A DNA stretch of 64,000 nt from contig NZ_CP095397.1 of assembly GCF_023008545.1 (NCBI RefSeq), forward strand, positions 1,674,001 to 1,738,000, in the 5' to 3' direction. The position numbers and the translations under genes are program-made. The notes below the pieces were generated by a model. That model was given only the letters and a program-made list of their open reading frames with translations, did no database searches and was not told the origin of the DNA. Shown piece by piece: positions 1 through 8,532 of the stretch; position 1 is the first letter of the stretch, and every line of letters begins with the position of its first letter. This DNA is from Natribaculum luteum. GTDB lineage: Archaea; Halobacteriota; Halobacteria; Halobacteriales; Natrialbaceae.

Positions 1-1691
1 GCCACGCGTTCGTCGCTATCGCCATCTTCGGCGCGCTGTTTTCCCCACCGGATCCGTTCACGCAGGTCATGTGGGCGATGCCGATGGCCATCCTCTACGT
101 CTTCAGTCTCGGCCTCGCGAAACTGGTGACCGATATGCGCCGTCGCGGTGCCGCCCAGTCTGCCGGCCGGGGAACCGCGTTCGTGAAACGGCGCATCCTC
201 CAGTTCGCCGCCGCCGTCGGCGTCACGTTCGCCGCCGCGTCGGCCTTCGTCAACCAGGGCGGCTTCGACCTCCTCGAGGACGACCTCTACCCCGTCCTTC
301 CCGAGTTCCTCCGGCCCGGCGGTCCGACGACCTTCGAGGCGCTCTCCGCCCAGTACGGGCTGCTCGGTGACCTCGCGGCCGGCCTCCTCTTCGCGCTGGG
401 TGTTGGCTTTCTCGTCTTGCTCGCCTACACCATTCGGGTCCTCCAGCAGCCGGTCTATCCCCGCGAGGCCGCGATTCGCACCGGCGATCCGGCCGAGATC
501 GACCTCGACGTCCTCGACGCCGACGGCATCCGGGTCGCCCCGCCGCAGGTCTTCCTCGAGATGAGCGAAGAGCAGGCCCTAGAACACGCCCGGCAGGCGA
601 TGTACGACGACGACCGGGAGAAAGCCCAGGCGATCCTCGACCGGTTCGACACGCTCCAGGGCCAGACCGACGGCGACGAGGACAGTGAGCGTGCGGCCTC
701 CGCGGGCGGGTCCCCGGCGGCCGATGCGGCGGACGAAGAGGAGGAAAGTCTACTCTCGAGTACCGCCGCCGGGATGATCGACCCGTTCACCGAAGACGAG
801 ACGACCGAGGAGGACATCGGTGGCTACGCCTACGACCTCGCGTTCATCTTCAACAGCCTCACGTCGAAGATGTTCCGCCTCGTGGGCCTGTTCATGGTCG
901 TCATGGGGGGGACGTTCTTCTGGCTGTACTCCGGCGGACTGGGATCGATCCTCATATTGTTCCTCGACCGGGTCCCCGATAGCGTCCTCGACGAGGTGGC
1001 CGTCCGCAACGACATCGATCCCGCGGCGATGACCCTCGACCAGCTCATCGACCAGCTCGACATCGTCATCGCGCTCCACCCGGTCGAGGTGCTGATCTTC
1101 GAGGTGAAGGTGAGCACGCTCGCCGCCGTCGTCGCCGTGTTACCGATGGTGCTGTACTACGCATGGCCCGCCGCCAAAGAGCGCGGACTCGTTTACGGCG
1201 ACCGTCGCACGTTCGTCGTCTGGGGTGGCTCGTTGCTCGCCGGCTTCGCCGTCGGCACGTACCTCGGCTTCTTCTGGATCGCACCGGCGGTCATCTCGTA
1301 TCTGGTCTCCGACGCGATCAGCAACGGGATGGTCGTCTCCTACCAGATCAAGAGCTTCTTCTGGCTCGTGATCTTCACCACCGTCGGCATCGGCTTCCTC
1401 ATGAACATCGTCGTCACGATGGCGCTGTTCCACGTCGGCGGCATCGTCTCCTACCGGTCGATGCTCGAGCGGTGGCGGCCCGTCGTCCTCGCCATCTTCG
1501 TCGTCGCGGCGTTTGCCAGCCCGAAAGGCGTCCTGACGATGCTCGTCTTCGCGCTCCCGATCGCCGTCGCGTACCTTATCGGACTCGTCGTCCTCTACGT
1601 GCTCACCGGCGGCGGTCGGCTCTTTGGCGGCGGTGGCGGCAGCAGCGCCGAACCCGAGCCCGACTCGGACGCAGGGTCCGTCGCAGAGTGA
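1..1691 (+). CDS. tatC: Twin-arginine translocase TatC, double-domain haloarchaeal type (5' end outside window)
   Basis: Integral membrane core of the Tat pathway, which exports folded proteins and is the main export route in haloarchaea. The frame is open from base 3, before the first in-window ATG at 69, so the gene begins upstream. The first residues (PPDPFTQVMWAMP) match the end of a TatC domain, just before its last membrane helix. An acidic, low-complexity linker follows (about residues 195-250 counted from the ATG at 69), then a second set of hydrophobic helices. This fits the haloarchaeal TatCt form, in which two TatC-like domains are fused. The tail is Gly-rich and acidic. The stop codon TGA is also the left end of a family A palindrome. 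The family call is firm; domain 1 cannot be judged because it lies outside the window. Confidence 0.92.
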   Translation, partial: HAFVAIAIFGALFSPPDPFTQVMWAMPMAILYVFSLGLAKLVTDMRRRGAAQSAGRGTAFVKRRILQFAAAVGVTFAAASAFVNQGGFDLLEDDLYPVLPEFLRPGGPTTFEALSAQYGLLGDLAAGLLFALGVGFLVLLAYTIRVLQQPVYPREAAIRTGDPAEIDLDVLDADGIRVAPPQVFLEMSEEQALEHARQAMYDDDREKAQAILDRFDTLQGQTDGDEDSERAASAGGSPAADAADEEEESLLSSTAAGMIDPFTEDETTEEDIGGYAYDLAFIFNSLTSKMFRLVGLFMVVMGGTFFWLYSGGLGSILILFLDRVPDSVLDEVAVRNDIDPAAMTLDQLIDQLDIVIALHPVEVLIFEVKVSTLAAVVAVLPMVLYYAWPAAKERGLVYGDRRTFVVWGGSLLAGFAVGTYLGFFWIAPAVISYLVSDAISNGMVVSYQIKSFFWLVIFTTVGIGFLMNIVVTMALFHVGGIVSYRSMLERWRPVVLAIFVVAAFASPKGVLTMLVFALPIAVAYLIGLVVLYVLTGGGRLFGGGGGSSAEPEPDSDAGSVAE

Positions 1692-1775
1692 TAACGACGG
1701 CTGTGACTGGGTACCGACGCAACCGCACGACGGGTCGCGGTTGCGGCGGTAACGGCTCACAGCTATCGTTACGAG
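1689..1775 (+). repeat. Family A palindromic repeat, copy A1
   Basis: About 85 bp, near-identical to the reverse complement of copies at 24106-24190 and 33465-33549. It starts with the tatC stop (TGA, 1689-1691) followed by TAACGACGGCTGTGACTGG, and ends with CTCACAGCTATCGTTACGA. The ends form an imperfect inverted repeat, and the inner part (GACGCAACCGC / GCGGTTGCGGC) can also pair. The right flank is CGA, where other copies have TGA. Confidence 0.85.
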
Positions 1776-1882
1776 GCTTCGAGACTCGAGGCGCGAGGAC
1801 GGTCGCCTCCGTCGCTCGATTGTACCGTCTCGACGTGGTATGGACCGACGGCTTAACGACGCTGCATGCGAACGAACCGACC

Positions 1883-2059
1883 ATGCCAAAGATTAGCGTC
1901 GAAATTCCACAGGAACTGCTCGACGACCTGGACGACCACGTCGGTGACGACGGCAAGTTCGTCAACAGAAGTGACGCGATCCGCGCCTCGATCAGAAAGA
2001 CGCTCGACATGTTAGACGAGATCGACGACCGTCACGGTCGCCTCGACGAGGAGGAGTGA
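1883..2059 (+). CDS. Ribbon-helix-helix (CopG/NikR-type) DNA-binding protein, 58 aa
   Basis: Small transcription factor of the ribbon-helix-helix fold. Residues 2-10 (PKISVEIPQ) form the beta strand that would contact DNA. The rest (ELLDDLDDHV, then FVNRSDAIRASIRKTLDML) gives the two helices with the usual NRSDAIR turn. The C-terminus is acidic. ATG 1883 is chosen because it yields exactly the RHH core; the longer open frame upstream runs through repeat A1. It lies between repeats A1 and B1, and its TGA stop is the left end of B1. The target is unknown. Proteins of this type often autoregulate. Confidence 0.8.
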   Translation: MPKISVEIPQELLDDLDDHVGDDGKFVNRSDAIRASIRKTLDMLDEIDDRHGRLDEEE

Positions 2060-2170
2060 TACTACTGGACAAAACGATTCACATATCGATTGCACTCGAA
2101 CGGCTGTCGCCAGCGGCGACGAGCCGTGAGACGCGATCGAGTGTTTATTGACTTTTGTCCGGCAGTATGA
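2057..2170 (+). repeat. Family B palindromic repeat, copy B1
   Basis: 114 bp element lying between the convergent RHH and rlmE genes. The left end is TGATACTACTGGACAA, whose TGA is the RHH stop codon; the right end is TTGTCCGGCAGTATGA. The outer arms form an inverted repeat. Inner arms around CGAACGGCT / AGCCGTGAGACGCGATCGAG also pair. TGA occurs as a direct repeat on both flanks. Homologous copies lie at 7391-7498 and 45903-46016. Confidence 0.85.
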
Positions 2171-2206
2171 GCCCCTCCGGCAGAATCAGATTGCCGTCCG
2201 GCAGAA
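2158..2206 (+). repeat. Cluster of family B right-end motifs
   Basis: The B1 right end (TCCGGCAGTATGA) is followed by two further copies of the same motif, TCCGGCAGAATCA and TCCGGCAGAAGCG, spaced 18-21 bp apart and ending next to the rlmE stop codon. They look like decayed element ends or successive insertions. Confidence 0.5.
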
Positions 2207-2210
2207 GCGC

Positions 2211-2990
2211 CTACGATCGGTCGAGCCGCTGGGCGAACCCGAAGTTCGGCTTGACGTCCTCGACGCGGACGGTCACGACGTCGCCTTCCTCGGTCGCCGG
2301 CACGAACAGCCGGAAGCCGTCGACCGAGGCGATGCCGTCGCCTTCGCTCCCGACGTCGACGATCTCGACCTCGAGTTCGTCGCCCTCCTGGACGGGCGCG
2401 GTGAGTCGGCCCTTGCCGATGAGGTAGATTTCGGACGACTCCTGGCGCGAGGCTTTCGGACTGGTCGCGCGGACGTACTGGAACTCCTCTTCGACGTCCG
2501 CCCGGAAGTCGTCGACGTCTGGCCCCTCGAAGACCTTCACGACGAAGTCGCCGTCGCTGTCGAGTAACTCGAGTGCGGTCTCGAAGGCCTGGCGGGCGAG
2601 GTGCAGCGACCGGGCCTGGTCGAGGGAGTACTCGCCGGACATGTTCGGGGCCATGTCCGAGACGACGCAGTCGACCTCGCCGCCCGCGGCGTCGACGACG
2701 CGATCCCTGGTCCGTTCCTGGGTCATGTCGCCGCGGATCGTCTCGACCCGGTCGTCGTGCTCGGGGAGTGGCTTGATCCGCTGGAGGTCGACACCGATCA
2801 CTTTCCCCTGTGGACCGACCTTCTCGGCGGCGACCTGGAGCCACCCGCCGGGGGCGGCCCCGAGGTCGACGACGGTGTCGCCACGAGAGACGACGTTCTC
2901 GAGGTCGTCGAGTTGCTTCAGTTTGTAGGCCGCCCGGGAGCGGTACCCCTCCTGTTTGGCCTTGTTGTAGTAGTGGTCCTTTCGGCTCAT
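2211..2990 (-). CDS. rlmE: 23S rRNA 2'-O-ribose methyltransferase RlmE/FtsJ with C-terminal TRAM domain
   Basis: SAM-dependent methylation of a uridine ribose in the large-subunit rRNA. The first 190 residues or so form the RrmJ/FtsJ fold: an SAM site (VDLGAAPGGW) and the K-D-K-E catalytic set in YRSRAAYKLKQ, VVSDMAPN, VVKVFEG and SSEIYLIG. Residues about 200-259 are a TRAM RNA-binding domain (GDELEVEIVDVGSEGDGI), a fusion common in haloarchaeal homologues. The start MSRKDHYYNK at 2990 gives 259 aa and fits the family; the longer open frame upstream does not resemble the family. Divergent from pcn, with about 145 bp between them. Converges on the RHH gene across repeat B1. Confidence 0.93.
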   Translation of the reverse strand: MSRKDHYYNKAKQEGYRSRAAYKLKQLDDLENVVSRGDTVVDLGAAPGGWLQVAAEKVGPQGKVIGVDLQRIKPLPEHDDRVETIRGDMTQERTRDRVVDAAGGEVDCVVSDMAPNMSGEYSLDQARSLHLARQAFETALELLDSDGDFVVKVFEGPDVDDFRADVEEEFQYVRATSPKASRQESSEIYLIGKGRLTAPVQEGDELEVEIVDVGSEGDGIASVDGFRLFVPATEEGDVVTVRVEDVKPNFGFAQRLDRS

Positions 2991-3102
2991 TCGGTGTCTC
3001 GAGTAGCCGGTCGAGTCGGATACGCGTGTCGTTCGTCGACCGACAGCGCAGACCGGGCGACATCGAGAGCGGTGTCTTCTCATGACTCTCCGTAAAGGGT
3101 GG

Positions 3103-3111
3103 CTTTTTATG
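3103..3111 (+). promoter_or_regulatory. TATA-like box for pcn
   Basis: CTTTTTATG lies 25-33 bases before the PCNA start codon, with a purine-rich stretch (TAAAGGG) just upstream as a possible BRE. The spacing predicts a leaderless or nearly leaderless transcript. Confidence 0.55.
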
Positions 3112-3135
3112 CCGACCGTTCGTATCCCGATCCAT

Positions 3136-3879
3136 ATGTTCAAGGCCATCGTGAGCGCGGAAACGCTCTCCAGTGCGCTCGATTCCGTCAGCGTGCTGGT
3201 CGACGAGTGCAAGATCCACCTCGAGGAAGAGGGCCTCGCCATTCGCGCCGTCGACCCCGCGAACGTCGGGATGGTCGACCTCTCGCTCGACGCGGCTGCC
3301 TTCGAATCCTACGAGGCCGACGGCGGGCTCATCGGCGTCGACCTCTCCCGACTCGAGGACATCGCCGGCATGGCGGAATCGGGCCAGCTCATCCAGCTCG
3401 AACTCGACGAAGAGACCCGCAAGCTGCAGATCCAGATCGACGGTCTCGAGTACACGCTCGCGCTCATCGATCCGGACTCGATCCGACAGGAACCGGACAT
3501 TCCGGACCTCGATCTGCCCGCAGAGGTCGTCCTCGAGGGGAAGGACGTCAACCGGTCGGTGAAAGCCGCCGACATGGTCTCCGACCACATCGCCCTCGGC
3601 GTCGACGACACCGAGGAGTACTTCTACGTCGACGCGGAAGGCGACACCGACGACGTCCACCTCGAACTCACCGAGGCGGACCTGATCTCGCTGCAGGTCG
3701 GTCCCGCTCACTCGCTTTTCAGCCTCGACTACCTGAAGGACATGAACAAGGCCATCCCCTCGGATACCGAGGTCACGCTTGAACTCGGCGAGGAGTTCCC
3801 GATCAAGATGCACTTCGGCTTCGCCGAGGGCCAGGGCCAGGTCACGTACATGCTCGCTCCGCGGATCCAGAGCGACTGA
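3136..3879 (+). CDS. pcn: DNA polymerase sliding clamp (PCNA)
   Basis: Homotrimeric ring that tethers replicative polymerases, FEN1 and other PIP-box proteins to DNA. It is 247 residues long, the standard length. It starts [18 protein letters not shown] and contains the typical PCNA blocks [25 protein letters not shown], an interdomain connector around residues 118-130, and the C-terminal LAPRI, followed by acidic residues. The acidic surface is typical of halophiles. ATG 3136 is set by alignment to the family N-terminus and by the TATA-like box. Primase large subunit priL lies about 2.4 kb downstream on the same strand, with an opposite-strand hydrolase/MFS pair between them. Confidence 0.97.
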   Translation: MFKAIVSAETLSSALDSVSVLVDECKIHLEEEGLAIRAVDPANVGMVDLSLDAAAFESYEADGGLIGVDLSRLEDIAGMAESGQLIQLELDEETRKLQIQIDGLEYTLALIDPDSIRQEPDIPDLDLPAEVVLEGKDVNRSVKAADMVSDHIALGVDDTEEYFYVDAEGDTDDVHLELTEADLISLQVGPAHSLFSLDYLKDMNKAIPSDTEVTLELGEEFPIKMHFGFAEGQGQVTYMLAPRIQSD

Positions 3880-3953
3880 TCGCTCGATTCGGTCGGACGA
3901 TCCTCTCTTTTCGACGTTCTGCTGTCGCGTTCGTTTCGAACCCTCAGTTCCGA

Positions 3954-5264
3954 TTACCGACTCGAGACCGTCGCGACGGCGGCACGGCGGATCATTCCGA
4001 CGAGAATCGCGAAGACGGGCAGGACCAACAGCGCGCCGACGACGAACGGCGACCAGTAGACGGCCGCCGCGTACAGCGCCGCCATGATCGGCGGACCGAC
4101 GGTGCGACCGAGACTGCCCGCACCCTGGGTGACGCCGAACGCCCGTCCCTGGGTCTCCGCGCTGGCCGCCGTCGAGACGAGCGTCGTGAGGCCGACGCTC
4201 AACAGGCCGTTGCCGAGCGAGAGCAGCGGAAGCGCGAGCAGCAAGACGAGAAGCGGCGGCGTCAGAAACGAGACGGGTCTGATCGGGAGAAGGTCACCGA
4301 CGAGCGGCGAGAACGGCAACAGCGCGAGCGCCGCGGTGAGGGCGACGCTTCCCCCGAGGGCGATCCACGGAATCGGCACGCGCCGCGTGAGCCTGCCGAC
4401 GAGCACGCCCTGGACGAAGACGCCCCAGACGCCGACGTACGTCAGGAGCAACGCCGCCTGGCTCGCGTCGTAGCCGTAGGCGTCGGCGACGAACGGGATG
4501 AACATCACCTGGACGCCGGAGAACGCAAGCGAGAGCAGGAAGAAGGCGACGACGAGTCCCCGGAGTCGGTCGTCGCCCAGCGCGGTCGCGAACTGGCCGA
4601 CGACCGTCTCGCGCGGGCCCCGCGACCGAACCCGGTCGGGTTCCTCGAGGAACGTCGCTGCGAGCCCGAAACTGCAAAGCGAGAGCGCGGCAGCGGCGAA
4701 ACTCGGCACCGAGAACCGCGTCGTCGGAACGACGTCGGGCAACAGACCGTCGGCGGTCGTGACGACGGTATCGCTGGCGAAGAAGCCGCCGATCGCGGGC
4801 CCGAAGACGAACCCCAGACCGAAGGCCGCGCCGACGAGGCCGAGCGACTCCGCGCGGCGTGCTTCCGGCGTGACGTCCGCGACGTACGCCTGTGCGGCGG
4901 CGATGTTGCCGCCCATCGCCCCTGCGAGCAGTCGCGAGACGAACAACATCCAGACCGCACTCGCCAGGCCGAAGACTGTCCACGCGACAGCGCTGCCCGT
5001 GAGCGACAGCATGATCACCGGCCGTCGGCCGTGACGGTCCGACAGGCGACCGAGCAGCGGCGCGAAGACGAACTGCATGAGCGAGTACGACGCCGCGAGC
5101 AATCCGATGTAGACGTCGCTGACGCCGAAACTCCGTACGTAGTAGGGCAGGATCGGGATGATGACGCCAAAGCCCAGCAGGTCGACGAAGACGACGAGCA
5201 CGACCGTCGCGACCGCTCGCCGCGGACGGCCGACCGTCGCTGTTCCCGCCCTGGGCGTCGACAT
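3954..5264 (-). CDS. MFS transporter, DHA1 drug-efflux type, 436 aa
   Basis: Predicted proton-coupled 12-helix exporter of the major facilitator superfamily. The N-terminal half has the TetA/DHA1 signature: helix 1 with VDLLGFGVIIPILPYY, then the loop 2-3 motif GRLSDRHGRRPVI, and the later GPAIGGFF motif. The C-terminal half repeats the pattern, with weaker motifs. Substrate unknown. The start lies 20 bases downstream of the stop of the upstream alpha/beta hydrolase on the same strand, so the two are probably co-transcribed. The pair could act together on a xenobiotic or lipid-like compound, but nothing in the sequence proves that. Confidence 0.88.
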   Translation of the reverse strand: MSTPRAGTATVGRPRRAVATVVLVVFVDLLGFGVIIPILPYYVRSFGVSDVYIGLLAASYSLMQFVFAPLLGRLSDRHGRRPVIMLSLTGSAVAWTVFGLASAVWMLFVSRLLAGAMGGNIAAAQAYVADVTPEARRAESLGLVGAAFGLGFVFGPAIGGFFASDTVVTTADGLLPDVVPTTRFSVPSFAAAALSLCSFGLAATFLEEPDRVRSRGPRETVVGQFATALGDDRLRGLVVAFFLLSLAFSGVQVMFIPFVADAYGYDASQAALLLTYVGVWGVFVQGVLVGRLTRRVPIPWIALGGSVALTAALALLPFSPLVGDLLPIRPVSFLTPPLLVLLLALPLLSLGNGLLSVGLTTLVSTAASAETQGRAFGVTQGAGSLGRTVGPPIMAALYAAAVYWSPFVVGALLVLPVFAILVGMIRRAAVATVSSR

Positions 5265-5284
5265 CGGTTGCGCTCACCCGCGAG

Positions 5285-6145
5285 TCACGCGTGTTCGTCG
5301 AGAAACGAGCGGAACGTCTCGTTGACCCGGTCTGCCTGCTCGATGAAGAACAGGTGCGACCCACCCGCGAACGTCTCGAGGCGGCTGTCCGGAAGCTTCT
5401 CGTGGAGTAACCGCCCGTTCTCGACGGGGACGACGCGGTCGTCGGTCCCGTGGAGCACGAGTGTCGGCACGCGAATGCGCCGGAGCCGCTCGCTGACGTC
5501 GAAGTCGGCCACTGCAACAGCCTGTGCCTCCCGAGCCGGATCGTCTGCGTCCTGCTCGAGTCGCCACTCGATGATCCGGTCCATCAGGTGCGGGTTCCGG
5601 TTCGTGAACCGCTCGGTGAACGCGGGTCGCATCCGGTGACGGAGCGTCTCGCGTTCGTTCGCCCCCGCTGGAACGTCGAAGATCTGTTCCTGGGTCTCGT
5701 CGGGGACCGGTACCGCGTCAGGGCCGCCGTGGTTCGTACAACACAGCGTCAGCGTCTTCGCTCGATCGTACTCGAGGGCGTACTGCTGGGCGATCATCCC
5801 GCCCATGCTCGCGCCCACGACGTGGGCGTCGAAGACGCCGGCGTCGGCGAGGATGGTCTCGAGGTCGGCGGCGAGCCCCTCGATCGAGTAGCCGGCGAGC
5901 GTGGCGAGGACGAGCCTGCGGAGCCGTCCGGGGAGTTTGCGGACGACGACGTTCAGGCCGTCGTCCGAGCGGCCAGTTCCCCGGTTGTCGGGTGCGACGA
6001 CGTCGTACTCGTCGTCGACGGCCTCACGCTGCCAGCGCCACATCCAGCGCCCGTAGCCCAGCCCCTGGACGAAGACGACCGGGTCGCCGTCGGACTCGTC
6101 GCGCTCGTAGTAGATCGACACGCCGTCTCTGGTCGCCCGTGGCAT
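5285..6145 (-). CDS. Alpha/beta hydrolase, 286 aa
   Basis: Serine hydrolase of the alpha/beta fold; the substrate cannot be read from sequence. The oxyanion-hole region is VFVQGLGYG, the nucleophile elbow VVGASMGG (GxSxG), the catalytic acid likely in LHGTDDRVVP and the catalytic His in GGSHLFF near the C-terminus. The start MPRATRDGVSIYYE at 6145 is preferred over upstream in-frame codons because the fold begins there. It is the first gene of a probable two-gene unit with the MFS exporter and is divergent from priL. Confidence 0.88.
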   Translation of the reverse strand: MPRATRDGVSIYYERDESDGDPVVFVQGLGYGRWMWRWQREAVDDEYDVVAPDNRGTGRSDDGLNVVVRKLPGRLRRLVLATLAGYSIEGLAADLETILADAGVFDAHVVGASMGGMIAQQYALEYDRAKTLTLCCTNHGGPDAVPVPDETQEQIFDVPAGANERETLRHRMRPAFTERFTNRNPHLMDRIIEWRLEQDADDPAREAQAVAVADFDVSERLRRIRVPTLVLHGTDDRVVPVENGRLLHEKLPDSRLETFAGGSHLFFIEQADRVNETFRSFLDEHA

Positions 6146-6281
6146 ATCTCGACTGACGTGTCGGGGGTTCTTGAAATCGCCCGTTGCGACGGGAACCGCT
6201 CGCGGCTGGCGGTCGTCGGCCGATCGATGTCCGCGTGGCTGTCGATCCCGTCTATTTTCCGGAGCGACCGACAATCATCGC

Positions 6282-6288
6282 GTTTAAC
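6282..6288 (+). promoter_or_regulatory. TATA-like box for priL
   Basis: GTTTAAC about 26-32 bases before the priL ATG, inside the 168 bp divergent region shared with the hydrolase gene. Confidence 0.4.
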
Positions 6289-6313
6289 CCGTCCGAGCGA
6301 AATCCTAGGATCG

Positions 6314-7393
6314 ATGCAGCGACTGCACGCCCGATACCCGTTCCTCCAGGCTGCCCGCGAGTCGGTGGCGACGGAGGCGGTCGACCTCGCGACGGTCGTC
6401 GAGACCGACGACGCAGTCGTCGACCGCGCCCGCGAACGGGTTGTCGCCGCCGTCGAGGAGGGGGAGACGGGCGAACCGCGCCGGGACGTCCGCACCGAGT
6501 TACTCTCTTACCCCGTCGCGCGGGTCCTCGTCTCGCTCGTCGACCAGCCGGTCCTCGTCCGCAAGTACGCCCGTGCGGAGGCCGCGACGGCCTACGATCG
6601 GTTCACCGCCGATTTCGAGGACACGACCGAACTCAAGAGCGTCGAGAACACCGGCGTCGACCTCGAGACCCTGCTGGCCGAGTTCGACCTCGAGGGCGCG
6701 GTCTCCGAGACGGGCGAGGGCTACCGGATCGACGTCGGTGCGTACCTGCCGCTGGCGGCGGACCTGTGGGGCGACGAGTGGCGACTCGTCAACCGGGCAC
6801 TGGCGGACGGCGAGGTGCCCGTCTCGGAGGCCGAACTGCTGACGCTCTGCCGGGAGGCCGTCCGCGAGCGCGTCGAAGAAGGGTTGCCGTTCGACGTTCC
6901 CGACGCGATCGCGAGCGCACTCGAGTCCGAGGCCGCTGCGGTCCGGGAGGTCCTCTCGGATCTCGACCTCACTCGCGAGATCGACACGGTCGTCCCCGAG
7001 TTGTTCCCACCCTGTATGAAGGCCCTGCTCGACGACATCCAGAAGGGCGAACATCTGCCCCACCACTCCCGATTCGCGATCACGTCGTTTCTCACGAGCA
7101 TCGGAATGAGCACGGACGAGATCGTCGAACTCTACCGGGTCAACTCCTCCTTTGGCGAGGAAATGACCCGCTACCAGACCGACCACATAAGCGGGGAGAC
7201 GTCGCCGACGGAGTACTCGCCGCCGTCGTGTGCGACGATGCAGTCCTACGGCGACTGCGTCAACAAGGACGATCTCTGTGAGCGGATCGCCCACCCGATG
7301 GCCTACTACGAGCGGCGCATCGACGACACCGACGACGACGACCTCGAGGACTGGCGCGAGGCGCGGGCCGACGGGGAAGCCGAGGCGGACTGA
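6314..7393 (+). CDS. priL: DNA primase large subunit PriL
   Basis: Regulatory subunit of the archaeal/eukaryotic primase; with PriS it makes RNA primers. The protein is 359 residues. The N-terminal helical part (MQRLHARYPFLQAARE..., YPVARVLVSL) is followed by a C-terminal domain with four conserved cysteines, C234, C306, C315 and C322 (PPCMKALL, SCATM, GDC, DLC), which are the 4Fe-4S ligands of PriL. The segment HLPHHSRFAITSFLTSIGM is highly conserved in the family. The catalytic subunit PriS is not in this window. The TGA stop forms the left end of repeat B2. Confidence 0.95.
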   Translation: MQRLHARYPFLQAARESVATEAVDLATVVETDDAVVDRARERVVAAVEEGETGEPRRDVRTELLSYPVARVLVSLVDQPVLVRKYARAEAATAYDRFTADFEDTTELKSVENTGVDLETLLAEFDLEGAVSETGEGYRIDVGAYLPLAADLWGDEWRLVNRALADGEVPVSEAELLTLCREAVRERVEEGLPFDVPDAIASALESEAAAVREVLSDLDLTREIDTVVPELFPPCMKALLDDIQKGEHLPHHSRFAITSFLTSIGMSTDEIVELYRVNSSFGEEMTRYQTDHISGETSPTEYSPPSCATMQSYGDCVNKDDLCERIAHPMAYYERRIDDTDDDDLEDWREARADGEAEAD

Positions 7394-7498
7394 TACTACT
7401 GACAGAGTCACACATCGATCGCACTCGAACGGCTATCGCCAGCGTCGACGGGCCGTGAGACGCGATCGAGCGGTCAGTGACTGTTGTCCGGCAGTATG
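7391..7498 (+). repeat. Family B palindromic repeat, copy B2
   Basis: 108 bp between the convergent priL and GNAT genes. The left end TGATACTACTG contains the priL stop; the right end TGTTGTCCGGCAGTATG stops one base short of the GNAT stop codon. It is homologous to B1 and B3 along its full length (shared ATCGCACTCGAACGGCT and GAGACGCGATCGAG). The right flank is TGC rather than TGA. Confidence 0.85.
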
Positions 7499-7499
7499 C

Positions 7500-7988
7500 C
7501 TACAGGTCCAGTGTGTACACCACCTCCGTTCGTTCTTCGTCGCCGATCTCGACCGTTCCCTCGCCGCTCGCTTCGAACCCCAGTTCCTCGTAGAAGGCGC
7601 GGCCGCCGTCGTTCGACGCGAGGTCGATCGCTCGCATCCGCTCCATATTGAAGTCTTCCAGGTCCTCGCGCAGGCGCTCGTGGAGGGCGGTGCCGATCCC
7701 CGCTCGCTGGTTGTCGGGACGGACGTACATCCGCAAGACGTCGCCCTCGTCTCCCTGGACGACGCCGTGGGTGAAGCCGACGACCTCGTCGTCGCTCTCG
7801 GCGACGAGCACGGCAGTCCCGGGTTCCGAGAGGGCACGCTCGAGTTCGTCGTCGGCGTACCACTCGTCGACGGTCTCGTCGATCGTCTCCTCGTCGAGTT
7901 CGTCGTAAGTGTCGTGCCAGGCCTCGCGGGCGACCTCGCGGATCGCCTCGCGGTCGGCTGTGGTGGCCGGTCTGATCTCGATACTCAT
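7500..7988 (-). CDS. GNAT-family N-acetyltransferase, 162 aa
   Basis: Acetyl-CoA-dependent transferase of unknown acceptor. Shows the GNAT core: an N-terminal strand-helix (IEIRPATTADREAIREVA), motif A with acetyl-CoA binding LRMYVRPDNQRAGIGTALH (the Q/RxxGxG/A pyrophosphate loop), and motif B with YEELGFEASGE. The start ATG 7988 sits directly before the conserved IEIR strand. The nearest neighbours are unrelated informational genes, so the context gives no substrate. Confidence 0.9.
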   Translation of the reverse strand: MSIEIRPATTADREAIREVAREAWHDTYDELDEETIDETVDEWYADDELERALSEPGTAVLVAESDDEVVGFTHGVVQGDEGDVLRMYVRPDNQRAGIGTALHERLREDLEDFNMERMRAIDLASNDGGRAFYEELGFEASGEGTVEIGDEERTEVVYTLDL

Positions 7989-8139
7989 AGCGTGTGCTAC
8001 GGGGCCGGTTGACAAAGTTATGGTACCGACTCGAGGGGGACGATTCGACCGTCACACCGCCGGCTGTCTGCCAGTTCCGGCGCCCACGACCGGGTGGGGG
8101 CACCGAGGCTGGGGGAACCGAGGTGGGGTCAGCCGTCGG

Positions 8140-8436
8140 TCACTCCCTGACTTCGAACCCGCGTTTGCGCAGCAGGTCCGGAACCCTGTCGCGGTGGTCG
8201 CCCTGGAGTTCGATCCGTCCCTCGTCGACCGTTCCGCCGGTCCCAATCGATGATTTCAGCTCCGAGGCGACCGACTCGATCTCGGCTTTCGGGAGGTCGA
8301 AGCCCTCGACTATCGTCACCGGCTTTCCGTACCGCCGCGTCTCCGTGCGGATCGACAGGATCTGTTCTGCGGTCTCGAGGTCGCCGTGACTGTCGAGTTC
8401 GTCGAGCAGGTCGTCGAGTGGGTCGTCGTTGGACAC
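8140..8436 (-). CDS. eif1: Translation initiation factor aIF1 (SUI1 family)
   Basis: Small ribosome-binding factor that promotes fidelity of start-codon selection. The 98-residue protein has a flexible acidic N-terminus and the SUI1 fold, recognisable in RRYGKPVTIVEGFD, LKSSIGTGGTVDEGRIELQG and the closing helix VPDLLRKRGFE. The basic/glycine loop GTGGTV is the family hallmark. It is a single gene between the GNAT gene and uvrC, all on the minus strand; the 96-base gap from uvrC suggests its own promoter. Confidence 0.93.
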   Translation of the reverse strand: MSNDDPLDDLLDELDSHGDLETAEQILSIRTETRRYGKPVTIVEGFDLPKAEIESVASELKSSIGTGGTVDEGRIELQGDHRDRVPDLLRKRGFEVRE

Positions 8437-8532
8437 GTGCTAACAGAGGTGCTGCAAGAGCAAAGCCCTATCCAACCGTTGGTGGTTTGATAACATCTAT
8501 CGGTTGTCGGTCTTTCGGGACGAGCGGCTCTG

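Noticed and set aside
1163-2059. 298-codon frame ending in the RHH protein
   Set aside because: Only the last 58 codons resemble a protein family; the earlier part overlaps tatC out of frame and crosses repeat A1.
2062-3813. 583-codon minus-strand open frame opposite PCNA and out of frame with rlmE
   Set aside because: The composition is a frame shadow (Arg/Asp/Val rich with no family motifs), while both real genes have clear motifs in other frames.
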